Positions 27,148-36,259 of a stretch of DNA of 64,000 nucleotides are shown here, in pieces (the first letter of the stretch is position 1; each line of letters opens with the position of its first letter). Origin of the DNA: Caballeronia sp. Lep1P3. GTDB lineage: Bacteria; Pseudomonadota; Gammaproteobacteria; Burkholderiales; Burkholderiaceae. Location: positions 62,001-126,000 of the forward strand of contig NZ_CP084270.1 of NCBI RefSeq assembly GCF_022879595.1, in the 5' to 3' direction. Below the pieces are notes generated by a model. It was not told where the DNA came from. It made no database searches and saw only the letters and a list, made by a program, of their open reading frames with translations. The position numbers were made by a program, and so were the translations under genes.

Positions 27148-28728
27148 ATGCCGATCAATGTCACGATCACCGCCGAGGAATTGAAGGCGTTGCTCGCCGA
27201 GCGCGATGCTGCTCGTGCATTGCGAGAAGAACAGGAGGCCTTACGCGGCGCCTTGCGGCTTATGACCGCAGAGCGCGATCTTGCTGAGGAGCGACTCCGA
27301 GCCTACCGTCGCGAACTGTTCGGCGCCAAGAGCGAGGCACGAGATTCTGATCAACTTGGCTTGTTCAACGAAGCCGAGGTGCTCGGCGCGAACAGCGCGC
27401 CTGCTCAAGAAGACACGCCGGAGACGACGGTTGGCGCGCACAAGCGCAAGAAGCGCGGTCACCGCAAGCCGCTTGATCCCAATCTACCGCGCGAGGTCGT
27501 GCGGCACGAACTGCCCGAAGCCGAACGCTTTTGCACGAACGATGGACAAGCGCTCGTCGAGATCGGCGCGGAGATCAGCGAGCAGCTCGATGTGATCCCC
27601 GAGCAGCTTCGAGTGATCCAACACCAGCGCGTTAAATATGCGTGTCCGTGCTGCGATCTCGGCATCAAGGTCACTCCAGCGCCGCCGCGCATCATCGCGC
27701 GCGGACTGTTGAGCGAAGCGGCGCTCGCATGGATCGCCACCGGCAAATATCAGTTCGGCGTGCCGCTCTATCGCCAGGCCGGTTTGCTGTGTCGCTTCGG
27801 CGGAGACATCTCGTCGAACACGATCGCCGCCAGCATGGTTCGCGTTGGCCTCGCGACCCAGCCCGTGATCAACCTCATGCGCGATGCGTTGCTTGATGCC
27901 GAACTGATCTACTGTGACGAGACGACGTTCCAGGTACTGAAAGAGAAAGGGCGCAAGCCGCAAACGAAGAGCTACCTCTGGGCGCAGATGACCAATTCAG
28001 GCATCCCCATCCGCTGCTTCAGCTATACGCCCGGACGCGGTGCCAAGCTGGCCGACAAGCTGTTCACGGGGATCCGCAAGGGCGCCGTTCTGATGACTGA
28101 TGGCTACGAGCCCTACAACGACATCGCTCAACGCTACGACCTCGTGCACCTCGGGTGTTGGGCACACCTAAGACGGTACTTCATCAAAGCGGAGGAGAAC
28201 GTGCCGAAAGCCGCGCGTTCGCCCGATCTGCTCGCGACACGCTTCATCACGCTGATCGGCAAGCTGTTCACTGCGGAGGCCCGCTCTAAGAAATGGGCAG
28301 CTGAGCGACGACAGCGACTGCGACGTCGATACAGCACGCGCATACTCGACGCCATCTACGCTTTAGCCCTCGCGGAGTCGCCCGGCGTCGTACCAAAAAG
28401 TTTGCTCGGAAAGGCACTGACCTATCTGCGCGAGCAGTGGCCGAAGCTGATCCGCTACGTCGAGAACGGCACTTGGGCCATCTCGAACAACCCTTGCGAG
28501 AATGCGATTCGCCCCTTCGTCGTCGGGCGCCGCTCATGGCTTTTTAGCGACACCGTAGCGGGGGCGAACGCAAGTGCAAACCTCTACAGCCTGATCGAAA
28601 CCTGCAAAGCCGGGGGCATCGATCCCTATCGCTACCTTCACTGGTTGTTCCAACGTCTTCCTCTGGCGAGGACCGTTGACGACTACGACGCGCTGCTTCC
28701 TTGGAAGATGCCCGCAGATCTCCGCTGA
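27148..28728 (+). CDS. IS66 TnpC transposase (I1)
   Basis: 526 aa. An N-terminal coiled coil (ERDAARALREEQEALRGALR) is followed by the zinc-finger-like region (VKYACPCCDLGIKVTPAP). The DDE core shows CDETTFQVL, LMTDGYEPYNDIAQRY and CENAIRPFVVGRRSWLF. Complete and apparently functional. It shares only family-level similarity with the TnpC at 29778-31364, so the two IS66 elements are different species. Confidence 0.95.
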   Translation: MPINVTITAEELKALLAERDAARALREEQEALRGALRLMTAERDLAEERLRAYRRELFGAKSEARDSDQLGLFNEAEVLGANSAPAQEDTPETTVGAHKRKKRGHRKPLDPNLPREVVRHELPEAERFCTNDGQALVEIGAEISEQLDVIPEQLRVIQHQRVKYACPCCDLGIKVTPAPPRIIARGLLSEAALAWIATGKYQFGVPLYRQAGLLCRFGGDISSNTIAASMVRVGLATQPVINLMRDALLDAELIYCDETTFQVLKEKGRKPQTKSYLWAQMTNSGIPIRCFSYTPGRGAKLADKLFTGIRKGAVLMTDGYEPYNDIAQRYDLVHLGCWAHLRRYFIKAEENVPKAARSPDLLATRFITLIGKLFTAEARSKKWAAERRQRLRRRYSTRILDAIYALALAESPGVVPKSLLGKALTYLREQWPKLIRYVENGTWAISNNPCENAIRPFVVGRRSWLFSDTVAGANASANLYSLIETCKAGGIDPYRYLHWLFQRLPLARTVDDYDALLPWKMPADLR

Positions 28729-29777
28729 CCCGCATTGCTGACGCACATCACGCGCTCTCCACCTTACTCCGAGGGGCGTCGTTCGTGGATCGCGTACACT
28801 CAAACGCAAGGAGAAGGCGCTGGCTGAAGCTGCGGCGCTGTTGGTGCTGCAAAAAAAGCACCGTGCGCTGTTCGGGGGCGAGGCCGAATGACGGTCCCTG
28901 AAGAGCGCAAGGCATTGATCGACCTGATCAGCGAGGCGACCCTGGCCGGGGCTCGCCAGGCGCGTGCGTGCAGCATTCTAGGACTCAGTGCTCGAACGGT
29001 TCAGCGCTGGCAGCGCGGCGAACCTGACGCGGTGGACGGGCGCTCGTTACGGCATCACGCGCCGCGTCACAAGCTCTCTGCCGACGAACGCGCCGAGCTT
29101 CTGGCGATCGCGAACTCGCCCGAATTCGGTCATCTGCCGCCAAGCCAGATCGTGCCTCGACTGGCAGACCAGCAACGCTATATCGCCTCCGAATCGACGT
29201 TCTACCGGGTCCTGAAGGCCGAGAAGCAACTCGCACACCGGCGCAGCGAACGGCCGGCACAGGCACGCAGCAAACCCCGTTCGGTTTGCGCCGATGCACC
29301 GAACCAATTGTATAGCTGGGACATCACGTATCTGCCGACCACGGTTCGTGGGCAGTACTTCTACTTGTATCTGTTTCTCGACGTGTTCAGTCGCAAAATT
29401 GTCGGCTGGCAGGTGTATGCCGAGGAAAGCAGCGTGCTGGCCAGCGAAGTCCTCAAGGACCTCTGCGCGCGCGAAGCGATACAGCCCGCCCAGGTGATTT
29501 TGCATTCGGACAACGGCGGCCCGATGAAAGGCGCGACGATGCTTGCCACCCTTCAGGCGCTGGGCGTCATGCCGTCGCTGAGTCGCCCGGGCGTGAGCAA
29601 CGACAACCCTTACTCCGAGTCGTTGTTCAAGACCCTAAAGTATCGACCTGCTTATCCGCTCAAGGCATTCGATACCCTGTTTGCCGCGCGCACGTGGGTG
29701 GGCGCACTGGTGCGCTGGTACAACGTAAGCGCGAATTAACACGCACCACGGCGGACCACTGAATAATCTGCGCTCGA

Positions 29778-31364
29778 TCACGTTGACGCGGATTCGTCGT
29801 TCCGCTTCGTGAAGTTGAATGGGAGCAGGTCCCGGATATCGGCATCCGCTGAGCGCTGCGGCAGCTCGGTCAGCACGCGCAGCAGATAGGCATACGGCTC
29901 GACTCCGCATGCACGGCACGTCAGCATCAAGCTGTAGATGATCGCACTGGCCTTCGCGCCAGCGACTGTGTCGCTGAACAGCCATGCCTTTCTTCCGGTC
30001 GTAAATGGGCGGATGTCGCGCTCGAGCAGATTGTTGTCGATGGGTGAGACCCCATCATCGACATAGCGTCGCAGGTATGCCCACTGATTGCGTGTGTAGC
30101 TGATAGCCTTGCCGGTCAGACTTTCAGGCAGCACTTGCGACGCCTGTTCATCGAGCCAGATTTTGAACGCCTCCAGCAGAGGCACGCTGTGCGCCTGGCG
30201 CAACTCATACGTGTGCTCGGCACGGCTTCGACCTTCGGGCAGTACGCCGCGTGCGAGGGTCTCAACCTGGTAAAGCGCCTTGAAGTATTCGAGCGCCTTG
30301 CGTGCGCGGCCGTCGGGTTTCCTGTGAGCCTTGTACGCCTCATCAAACCCGCGGCGCGCGTGAGCCATGCATCCGAGATGGGTCACACCTTCCAGCGTGC
30401 GCCACGCACTGTACCCGTCGGTCATCAGCGTTCCGGCGTAGCCGCCCAGAAAGGCCTGCGGATATTGCTGCCCGCGTCCTGGCTGATATTCGAACAGCAC
30501 GACCGGTTCGGTACTGTCTTTGGCGCTGCGATACACCCACATGTACGACTTGCTCTGCGCTGTCTTGCCGTCTTCCTTGAGCACCTGCACTGTCGTCTCG
30601 TCGCCATGAAGCAGGGACTGCGCAAGCAGTGTTCTGCGCATCGCTTCATACAGACGGGACAGGTGCAGCTCGGCGGGACGGATAATCCAGTGTGCCAGCG
30701 TACCGCGACTGACCGCAATGTTCGAGCGAGTCAGCGCCTCTTCCATGCGATACAGCGGTGTGCCGTCCGCGTATTTGGCCGTCATCACCGTAGCGATCAT
30801 TGCCGGGCTCGCGTTGCTTCCTGGCAGCGGCTGCGTCGGCATGGAAGCGATCACAACCGGCGTATGTTCGGCGTGGCGCTCGCAATGGCGACACGCATAT
30901 TTGAAGCGCACGTGTTGCAATACCGATGCCTTGAGCTCGATATGCAACTGCTCACAGGTCTGCTCGCCCATCCGGTGCATCGCGCCCTTGCAGCACGGGC
31001 AGACCTTTTGGTCTTCGGGCAGGTCGTATTCGATACGGGTGCGGGGCAGATCGGCGGGCAGTGGTTTGCGACCGCGCTTCTGATGGGGTGGAGCATCCAC
31101 GGCAGGCAGGCTGGTGGCGGGCAACGCGAAGACACCGTCCGGATCGTCTTCGACAGGTTCCACCGCGGCGACCTGCTCGGCTTCGTCGAACACGCGATCC
31201 TTGAGCTTCTCGCTGCTCGGCGCGAAGCGCTTGAGTTGCGCGAGGCGAAACAGCTCCTCGAGTTGCTCGACGCGTGCCTTCAAGTCCCGGTTGCTTGCCT
31301 CGAGCTCGCGGATGTAGGCGAGCACTTCGGGCGGCAGACCGGCGGTGGAATCGGGGGCTGACAT
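29778..31364 (-). CDS. IS66 TnpC transposase (I2)
   Basis: 528 aa. N-terminal coiled coil (YIRELEASNRDLKARVEQLE), a cysteine-rich zinc-finger region (KVCPCCKGAMHRMGEQTCEQ), and the DDE core at HGDETTVQVLKED, LMTDGYSAWRTLEG and LLERDIRPFTTGRKAWLF. Frame complete. Part of its sequence is duplicated in the 32638-32829 fragment. Confidence 0.95.
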   Translation of the reverse strand: MSAPDSTAGLPPEVLAYIRELEASNRDLKARVEQLEELFRLAQLKRFAPSSEKLKDRVFDEAEQVAAVEPVEDDPDGVFALPATSLPAVDAPPHQKRGRKPLPADLPRTRIEYDLPEDQKVCPCCKGAMHRMGEQTCEQLHIELKASVLQHVRFKYACRHCERHAEHTPVVIASMPTQPLPGSNASPAMIATVMTAKYADGTPLYRMEEALTRSNIAVSRGTLAHWIIRPAELHLSRLYEAMRRTLLAQSLLHGDETTVQVLKEDGKTAQSKSYMWVYRSAKDSTEPVVLFEYQPGRGQQYPQAFLGGYAGTLMTDGYSAWRTLEGVTHLGCMAHARRGFDEAYKAHRKPDGRARKALEYFKALYQVETLARGVLPEGRSRAEHTYELRQAHSVPLLEAFKIWLDEQASQVLPESLTGKAISYTRNQWAYLRRYVDDGVSPIDNNLLERDIRPFTTGRKAWLFSDTVAGAKASAIIYSLMLTCRACGVEPYAYLLRVLTELPQRSADADIRDLLPFNFTKRNDESAST

Positions 31365-31446
31365 GACCCTTACCTTAGCGAAATCGCCGGGCGCGTGGGT
31401 TTACGGAAGTTGTAACGACGAGGCCAGTTCAAGGGTCACGGATGCG

Positions 31447-31797
31447 TCAACCCGTGTGTCGATACTGTCGCGCAGGATGACGACGTACTGCGTCGATATC
31501 AATCCCCTCAAGCAACCAGTGCAGTTGCTCGGCGGTCAATTCCATCACGGCCTGCTGCCGGCGTGGCCAGGCGAAGCGGTCTTCTTCGAGACGCTTCATC
31601 ATCAGCCAGAAGCCGTTGCCGTCCCAGCCAAGCAACTTAATGCGATTGTGGCGCTGGTTGCTGAACGCGAATAGCGCTGGCGCAAACGGGTCCAGCCCTG
31701 CCTGTTCTACCAGGGCGGCGAGTCCGTTGATCGACTTCCTGAAATCGACGGCTTCGCGATGAACATACACCTTGAGTCTAGCGTCGAGTCTGAACAT
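31447..31797 (-). CDS. IS66 TnpB accessory protein (I2)
   Basis: 116 aa with the TnpB pattern EAVDFRKSINGLAALVEQAG and IKLLGWDGNGFWLMMKRLEE. It overlaps tnpA by 20 bp and precedes tnpC by 82 bp. Complete. Confidence 0.93.
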   Translation of the reverse strand: MFRLDARLKVYVHREAVDFRKSINGLAALVEQAGLDPFAPALFAFSNQRHNRIKLLGWDGNGFWLMMKRLEEDRFAWPRRQQAVMELTAEQLHWLLEGIDIDAVRRHPARQYRHTG

Positions 31798-32278
31798 CGC
31801 AGCGTCCCAGACTCTCGATCATGGCCGATACCAGCGACGCATCGCCGGCTGTGCAGTCCAGCCGCAGCGTCACTCCGTTGGGCATCTCCACCGTCAGTTG
31901 CGAGCGCAAGGCCGGATTTGTGCCCACAGGCTCGGAGTCGGGCTTTGAGATGCTGGTCCGCTCAACGACCCCACTGCGGCCAGCCTCGCGGACCATCACA
32001 AATGCCGACGGCACGGCGAGTGTCGTCGCATCATCGACAATATCCGGCGCCCCCGCGGCGCGGCGGCGTTGCTCATGCAGCTTGATCCATCGGCGCAGCA
32101 GATTCGCGTTGACGCCGGCTTTGAGCGCCAATCCGGCCACTGAAACACCAGGTTGCAGGCAGGCCTCGATGAGCCTAAGTTTGGATTGGGAGTCGTAGCG
32201 ACGCTTGCCGTCGCGCCCGACTAGGGTAACGGCGAGAAGCGCCGTATCTGGACCTGTTTGAGTCATGGGTGTGTCCAC
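31778..32278 (-). CDS. IS66 TnpA accessory protein (I2)
   Basis: 166 aa from a GTG at 32278; an ATG at 32266 is the more usual choice. HTH in SVAGLALKAGVNANLLRRWI. The C-terminal part ends in LTVEMPNGVTLRLDCTAGDA. The first 75 or so residues are identical to the IS66-H fragment at 25493-25722. Confidence 0.88.
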   Translation of the reverse strand: MDTPMTQTGPDTALLAVTLVGRDGKRRYDSQSKLRLIEACLQPGVSVAGLALKAGVNANLLRRWIKLHEQRRRAAGAPDIVDDATTLAVPSAFVMVREAGRSGVVERTSISKPDSEPVGTNPALRSQLTVEMPNGVTLRLDCTAGDASLVSAMIESLGRCDVQTRR

Positions 32279-32637
32279 AGAATATCAGTGGACGCAGCTT
32301 GCCTTGCTCCGAACCCAGACGCTATGTGCGCATAAATTCGCGCTTACGGTACAACGAGGAGCATCGTCACAGCGCGATCCGGTTCGTCACGCCGGCGCAG
32401 CGTCATGCCAACCTCGATCAGGACATTCTGGATCGACGCGCGGCGCTCTACGAGTACGCCCGGCAACGCAATCCGCTTCGGTGGAAAGGCCCAACGCGCA
32501 ACTGGCAACGCGTCGATGCTGTGCACCTGAACCCGGATCGAATCGATAACCAGGGCGGTACCCCACGACGCCCTAACCAGGAGAGAAAGGCAGCCTGAAA
32601 TTATTCGTTGAGGCGACAACTAGCTTGAAAATTTCCG

Positions 32638-32829
32638 CTGGAAGGTGTGACCCATCTCGGATGCATGGCTCACGCGCGCCGCGGGTTTGATGAGGCGTAC
32701 AAGGCTCACAGGAAACCCGACGGCCGCGCACGCAAGGCGCTCGAATACTTCAAGGCGCTTTACCAGGTTGAGACCCTCGCACGCGGCGTACTGCCCGAAG
32801 GTCGAAGCCGTGCCGAGCACACGTATGAG
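32638..32829 (+). pseudogene. tnpC internal fragment of IS66-H
   Basis: 192 bp trapped between IS-D copies 1 and 2. It encodes EGVTHLGCMAHARRGFDEAY through RSRAEHTYE, identical to an internal part of the I2 TnpC. It shows that one IS66 element was cut up by IS-D copies and lost most of its length. Confidence 0.92.
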
Positions 32830-32868
32830 CGGAAATTTTCAAGCTAGTTGTCGCCTCAACGAATAATT

Positions 32869-33948
32869 TCAGGCTGCCTTTCTCTCCTGGTTAGGGCGTC
32901 GTGGGGTACCGCCCTGGTTATCGATTCGATCCGGGTTCAGGTGCACAGCATCGACGCGTTGCCAGTTGCGCGTTGGGCCTTTCCACCGAAGCGGATTGCG
33001 TTGCCGGGCGTACTCGTAGAGCGCCGCGCGTCGATCCAGAATGTCCTGATCGAGGTTGGCATGACGCTGCGCCGGCGTGACGAACCGGATCGCGCTGTGA
33101 CGATGCTCCTCGTTGTACCAGCGCACCAGTGCGCCCACCCACGTGCGCGCGGCAAACAGGGTATCGAATGCCTTGAGCGGATAAGCAGGTCGATACTTTA
33201 GGGTCTTGAACAACGACTCGGAGTAAGGGTTGTCGTTGCTCACGCCCGGGCGACTCAGCGACGGCATGACGCCCAGCGCCTGAAGGGTGGCAAGCATCGT
33301 CGCGCCTTTCATCGGGCCGCCGTTGTCCGAATGCAAAATCACCTGGGCGGGCTGTATCGCTTCGCGCGCGCAGAGGTCCTTGAGGACTTCGCTGGCCAGC
33401 ACGCTGCTTTCCTCGGCATACACCTGCCAGCCGACAATTTTGCGACTGAACACGTCGAGAAACAGATACAAGTAGAAGTACTGCCCACGAACCGTGGTCG
33501 GCAGATACGTGATGTCCCAGCTATACAATTGGTTCGGTGCATCGGCGCAAACCGAACGGGGTTTGCTGCGTGCCTGTGCCGGCCGTTCGCTGCGCCGGTG
33601 TGCGAGTTGCTTCTCGGCCTTCAGGACCCGGTAGAACGTCGATTCGGAGGCGATATAGCGTTGCTGGTCTGCCAGTCGAGGCACGATCTGGCTTGGCGGC
33701 AGATGACCGAATTCGGGCGAGTTCGCGATCGCCAGAAGCTCGGCGCGTTCGTCGGCAGAGAGCTTGTGACGCGGCGCGTGATGCCGTAACGAGCGCCCGT
33801 CCACCGCGTCAGGTTCGCCGCGCTGCCAGCGCTGAACCGTTCGAGCACTGAGCCCTAGAATGCTGCACGCACGCGCCTGGCGAGCCCCGGCCAGGGTCGC
33901 CTCGCTGATCAGGTCGATCAATGCCTTGCGCTCTTCAGGGACCGTCAT
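32869..33948 (-). CDS. IS-D OrfB transposase (copy 2)
   Basis: 359 aa. N-terminal HTH (ARACSILGLSARTVQRWQRG), rve-type core with YSWDITYLPT, ILHSDNGGPMKG and YSESLFKTLK, and a C-terminal RRPNQERKAA tail. It overlaps OrfA by ATGA. A fusion protein could be made by frameshifting or reinitiation. Intact. Confidence 0.95.
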   Translation of the reverse strand: MTVPEERKALIDLISEATLAGARQARACSILGLSARTVQRWQRGEPDAVDGRSLRHHAPRHKLSADERAELLAIANSPEFGHLPPSQIVPRLADQQRYIASESTFYRVLKAEKQLAHRRSERPAQARSKPRSVCADAPNQLYSWDITYLPTTVRGQYFYLYLFLDVFSRKIVGWQVYAEESSVLASEVLKDLCAREAIQPAQVILHSDNGGPMKGATMLATLQALGVMPSLSRPGVSNDNPYSESLFKTLKYRPAYPLKAFDTLFAARTWVGALVRWYNEEHRHSAIRFVTPAQRHANLDQDILDRRAALYEYARQRNPLRWKGPTRNWQRVDAVHLNPDRIDNQGGTPRRPNQERKAA

Positions 33949-34445
33949 TCGGCCTCGCCCCCGAACAGCGCACGGTGCTTTTTTTGCAGCACCAACAGCG
34001 CCGCAGCTTCAGCCAGCGCCTTCTCCTTGCGTTTGAGTTCGCGCTGCAGCTCGAAATTGGCCTGCTTCAGATCCCGGACTTCCGTGGCGCTCTCGCGCCG
34101 ACTACCGGTTCCACCGACCGTGCAAAAATCCGCTCGCCACTGCGCGAGATGATGTGCGAACAGGCCGCGCTCGCGACACCAGCTGTTCAACGCTTCGTCG
34201 ACCAACCCGTGGCTCTCCTGCAAGGCCATCAGCCGTTCTTCCAGCGACCAGTCTTCCGGACGTCTTGCGTGTTCGGAGCCCGAGCTCCGCTTCGCGGCGG
34301 CGGCGCCTCTCATCCACTTCCTTAACGTCAGTACGTTCACGTTCAATTCGTCGGCCACTGCTCCAACCGTTCGGGGGCCGCGCTGCAGGACCTTCGACAG
34401 CGCCTGTTCCTTAAATTCAACAGAATACGTTTGTTTCGCCTTCAC
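33945..34445 (-). CDS. IS-D OrfA (copy 2)
   Basis: 166 aa from the GTG at 34445 (VKAKQTYSVEFKEQALSKV). A TTG at 34490 within the element end is an alternative start. HTH near residues 15-40, central Trp-rich segment, C-terminal coiled coil. It recognises element ends together with OrfB. Confidence 0.9.
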   Translation of the reverse strand: MKAKQTYSVEFKEQALSKVLQRGPRTVGAVADELNVNVLTLRKWMRGAAAAKRSSGSEHARRPEDWSLEERLMALQESHGLVDEALNSWCRERGLFAHHLAQWRADFCTVGGTGSRRESATEVRDLKQANFELQRELKRKEKALAEAAALLVLQKKHRALFGGEAE

Positions 34446-34543
34446 CCTGTACCTCTGACTCTTCTCGATAAGAAAGTTCAGAGGCGACAACTAGTCTGAC
34501 GCCGGGGGGAAAATGAGGTGACCCGTGAGGCGTTACGAAAAAA

Positions 34544-34972
34544 ATGGTAAGCGCACCGTCACGCCGAGACTTGGTGCGCCACATGACCCACGGCGGCTTG
34601 AGCGAGCGACACGCGCTGCGGGTGATAGGCATGAGTGCGAGCTCCTATCGGTACGCGGCAGCAGCGGATAGGAATGAGGCCCTGCGCGAGCAGATCGTGG
34701 CGCTCGCGCAGCGACATCGACGGTACGGCTCGGGCATGGTTTATTTGAAGCTGCGCCAATCAGGTCTGGTCGTCAATCACAAGCGTGTGGAACGGCTGTA
34801 CGCCCGCGAGAACCTGCAAGTACGTCGCCGCAAGCGCAAGAAGGTGCCGGTTTCTGAGCGTCAGCCCTTGGGCCGGCCGTCAGCGGCCAACCAGATGTGG
34901 TCGATGGATTTCGTCTTCGACCGCACCGCCGAAGGCCGCGCGATTAAGAATTTGACGATAGTGGACAATGCG
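34544..34972 (+). pseudogene. N-terminal remnant of an IS3-family OrfB (IS407-like)
   Basis: About 143 residues. SERHALRVIGMSASSYRYAA and HRRYGSGMVYLKLRQSGLVV are the typical N-terminal domain of IS407-type OrfB, and NQMWSMDFVFDRTAEGRAIK contains the first catalytic Asp. It breaks off after VDNAT, before the second Asp. The 5' side ends at IS-D copy 2. Confidence 0.8.
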
Positions 34973-34990
34973 ACGCAAGCGGATCCGGTG

Positions 34991-35260
34991 TTAAAGGCGG
35001 ATCCGTTCGACCTCATCCAAACTGATGTCGTCACGGCGCCGGTCGTAGAGCTGCGTAGTGCGGGTCGACGCGTGATTCGCCATCACCGCGGCGTTCTCAA
35101 GCGTACCGCCGTTTTTGAGATACGCGGTGATGCCAGTCGCGCGGAAGGTGTGATTACCGATCAGCGTGTCGATGCCGGCCGCTCGCGCTCGGCGGCGCAC
35201 CATCGCGTAGGCCGTCGCCACTACTGATGCATAGAAGGGCGGCATGTTCGCCGCGAATGA
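34991..35260 (-). pseudogene. C-terminal remnant of a tyrosine recombinase
   Basis: The last 80 or so residues keep the second half of the catalytic site: GNHTFRATGITAYLKNGG (H-x-x-R), VMANHAST (third His) and TTQLYDRRRDDISLDEVE with the nucleophile Tyr. The first catalytic Arg and the core-binding domain are missing. The upstream frame continues with unrelated sequence. XerD/phage-integrase family, inactive. Confidence 0.75.
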
Positions 35261-36259
35261 TTTGAACTGCGCTCTTGCGACACCAGGCAGAGCGCGTGTT
35301 GCGTCAGTCAAGGCGCATCTCCAAATTACTGCGCCCACGGCTACAGCGCTGGCCGGAACGGTGCGATTTGCGTCATTGAGTGCAGCGTGTCGACGGTCGG
35401 TTGCTCTCGTAGGGAGGCGCGACGGCGGGTCAAAGGAAAACATGCCGCAGCACGCCGCGGCTTCTTACTCATGCGACGCTTTGACTAGAAGGCCGACCAG
35501 TCGCCATTAGCAGAAGCGATCACCGATGCGCTCAATCGGCGGCTTGGCCGGACGCGTCGCCGTTCGTGCTGGCGCGGGCGTCGGCGCACGCTTCGCCGCG
35601 ACCACGCTGTTGACTACCGGCGATGACGTGAACGTCTGACCGGTACGAAAGACGCCCACAGCTGCGGTCAGTTGCTTCGCTTGGTCTTCCATCGAGCCGG
35701 CCGCTGCCGCCGCTTCTTCAACCAGGGCGGCATTTTGCTGCGTGACCTCGTCCATCTGCGAGATGGCCTGATTCACCTGCTCGATGCCGCGAGTTTGCTC
35801 ACTCGAAGCGGACGCAATCTCGCCCATGATGTCGGTGACTCGTTGGATCGCGGTGCCCACCTTCTTCATCGTCTCTCCAGCTTGTGCAACGAGCTCCGTT
35901 CCCTCATTGACTCGGGTACCGGATGTTTCAATGAGGTCCTTGATTTCCTTCGCGGCGGTCGATGAACGCTGCGCGAGGCTGCGCACTTCGCTCGCGACGA
36001 CGGCGAAGCCACGACCTTGCTCGCCAGCGCGTGCAGCTTCCACGGCAGCGTTGAGTGCCAGGATGTTGGTCTGGAATGCGATGCCTTCGATGATCCCGAT
36101 GATTTCGGCGATCTTGCCCGAGCTCTGCTCGATCCCATCCATCGTTTGTATCACCTGACCGATGATGGCGCTGCCCTCGTTGGCGACGGCGTTTGCGTTG
36201 TCTGCCAGTCCGCTCGCTTGCTGAGCGTTTTCCGAATTCTGCTTAACGGTCGCGGTTAA

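Larger units (their letters stand above)
26201..28797 (+). mobile_element. IS66-family element I1 (2597 bp)
   Basis: It starts GTATGCGGTCCTTAAGG and ends, reverse-complemented, GTACGCGATCC. Perfect 8-bp target duplication ACTCAAAC at 26193-26200 and 28798-28805, the standard size for IS66. It carries complete tnpA, tnpB and tnpC in order. Inserted into OrfA of IS-D copy 1. Confidence 0.95.
25786..28891 (+). pseudogene. IS-D OrfA interrupted by IS66-I1
   Basis: Joining 25786-26200 with 28806-28891 gives 167 codons without a stop. I use the GTG start (VKAKQTYSVEF). A TTG at 25741 would add 15 residues. The HTH is VGAVADELNVNVLTLRKWM and the C-terminal coiled coil is ELQRELKRKEKALAEAAALL, as in IS3 OrfA proteins. 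The stop overlaps the OrfB ATG. Confidence 0.88.
29725..32347 (-). mobile_element. IS66-family element I2 (2623 bp)
   Basis: The ends GTAAGCGCGAATTAACACGC and, reverse-complemented, GTAAGCGCGAATTTATGCGC match over the first 13 bases. The 8-bp target duplication GGTACAAC is at 29717-29724 and 32348-32355. It carries tnpC, tnpB and tnpA, transcribed leftward. It is the same species as the fragments of IS66-H that flank IS-D copy 1. Confidence 0.95.
28888..32598 (+). pseudogene. IS-D OrfB transposase interrupted by IS66-I2
   Basis: Joining 28888-29724 with 32356-32598 restores 360 codons, identical in product to intact OrfB copies. The DDE triad is in YSWDITYLPT, ILHSDNGGPMKG and YSESLFKTLK. 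All three residues lie before the break, so the 284-residue front piece lacks only the C-terminal tail. One silent base (GGA for GGG near 28983) distinguishes this copy from the others. Confidence 0.9.
25723..32637 (+). mobile_element. IS-D copy 1 (IS3 family), split by two IS66 elements
   Basis: The left end CCCCCGGCGTCAGACTAGTTG and the right end, read as CGGAAATTTTCAAGCTAG on the other strand, share the CTAGTTGTCGCCTC core. Subtracting the two nested IS66 elements with their 8-bp duplications leaves 1679 bp, the same as the other IS-D copies. The flanks do not match each other: tnpA of IS66-H lies on the left and tnpC of IS66-H on the right. That implies deletion or recombination after insertion. 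Confidence 0.92.
32830..34508 (-). mobile_element. IS-D copy 2 (IS3 family, 1679 bp)
   Basis: Complete, uninterrupted, in opposite orientation to copy 1 and only 192 bp away. It starts CGGAAATTTTCAAGCTAG and ends GTCTGACGCCGGGGG. The flanks (TGAG and GAAA) do not match, so no target duplication. The left side is IS66-H tnpC and the right side is an IS3 orfB remnant. Confidence 0.95.
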
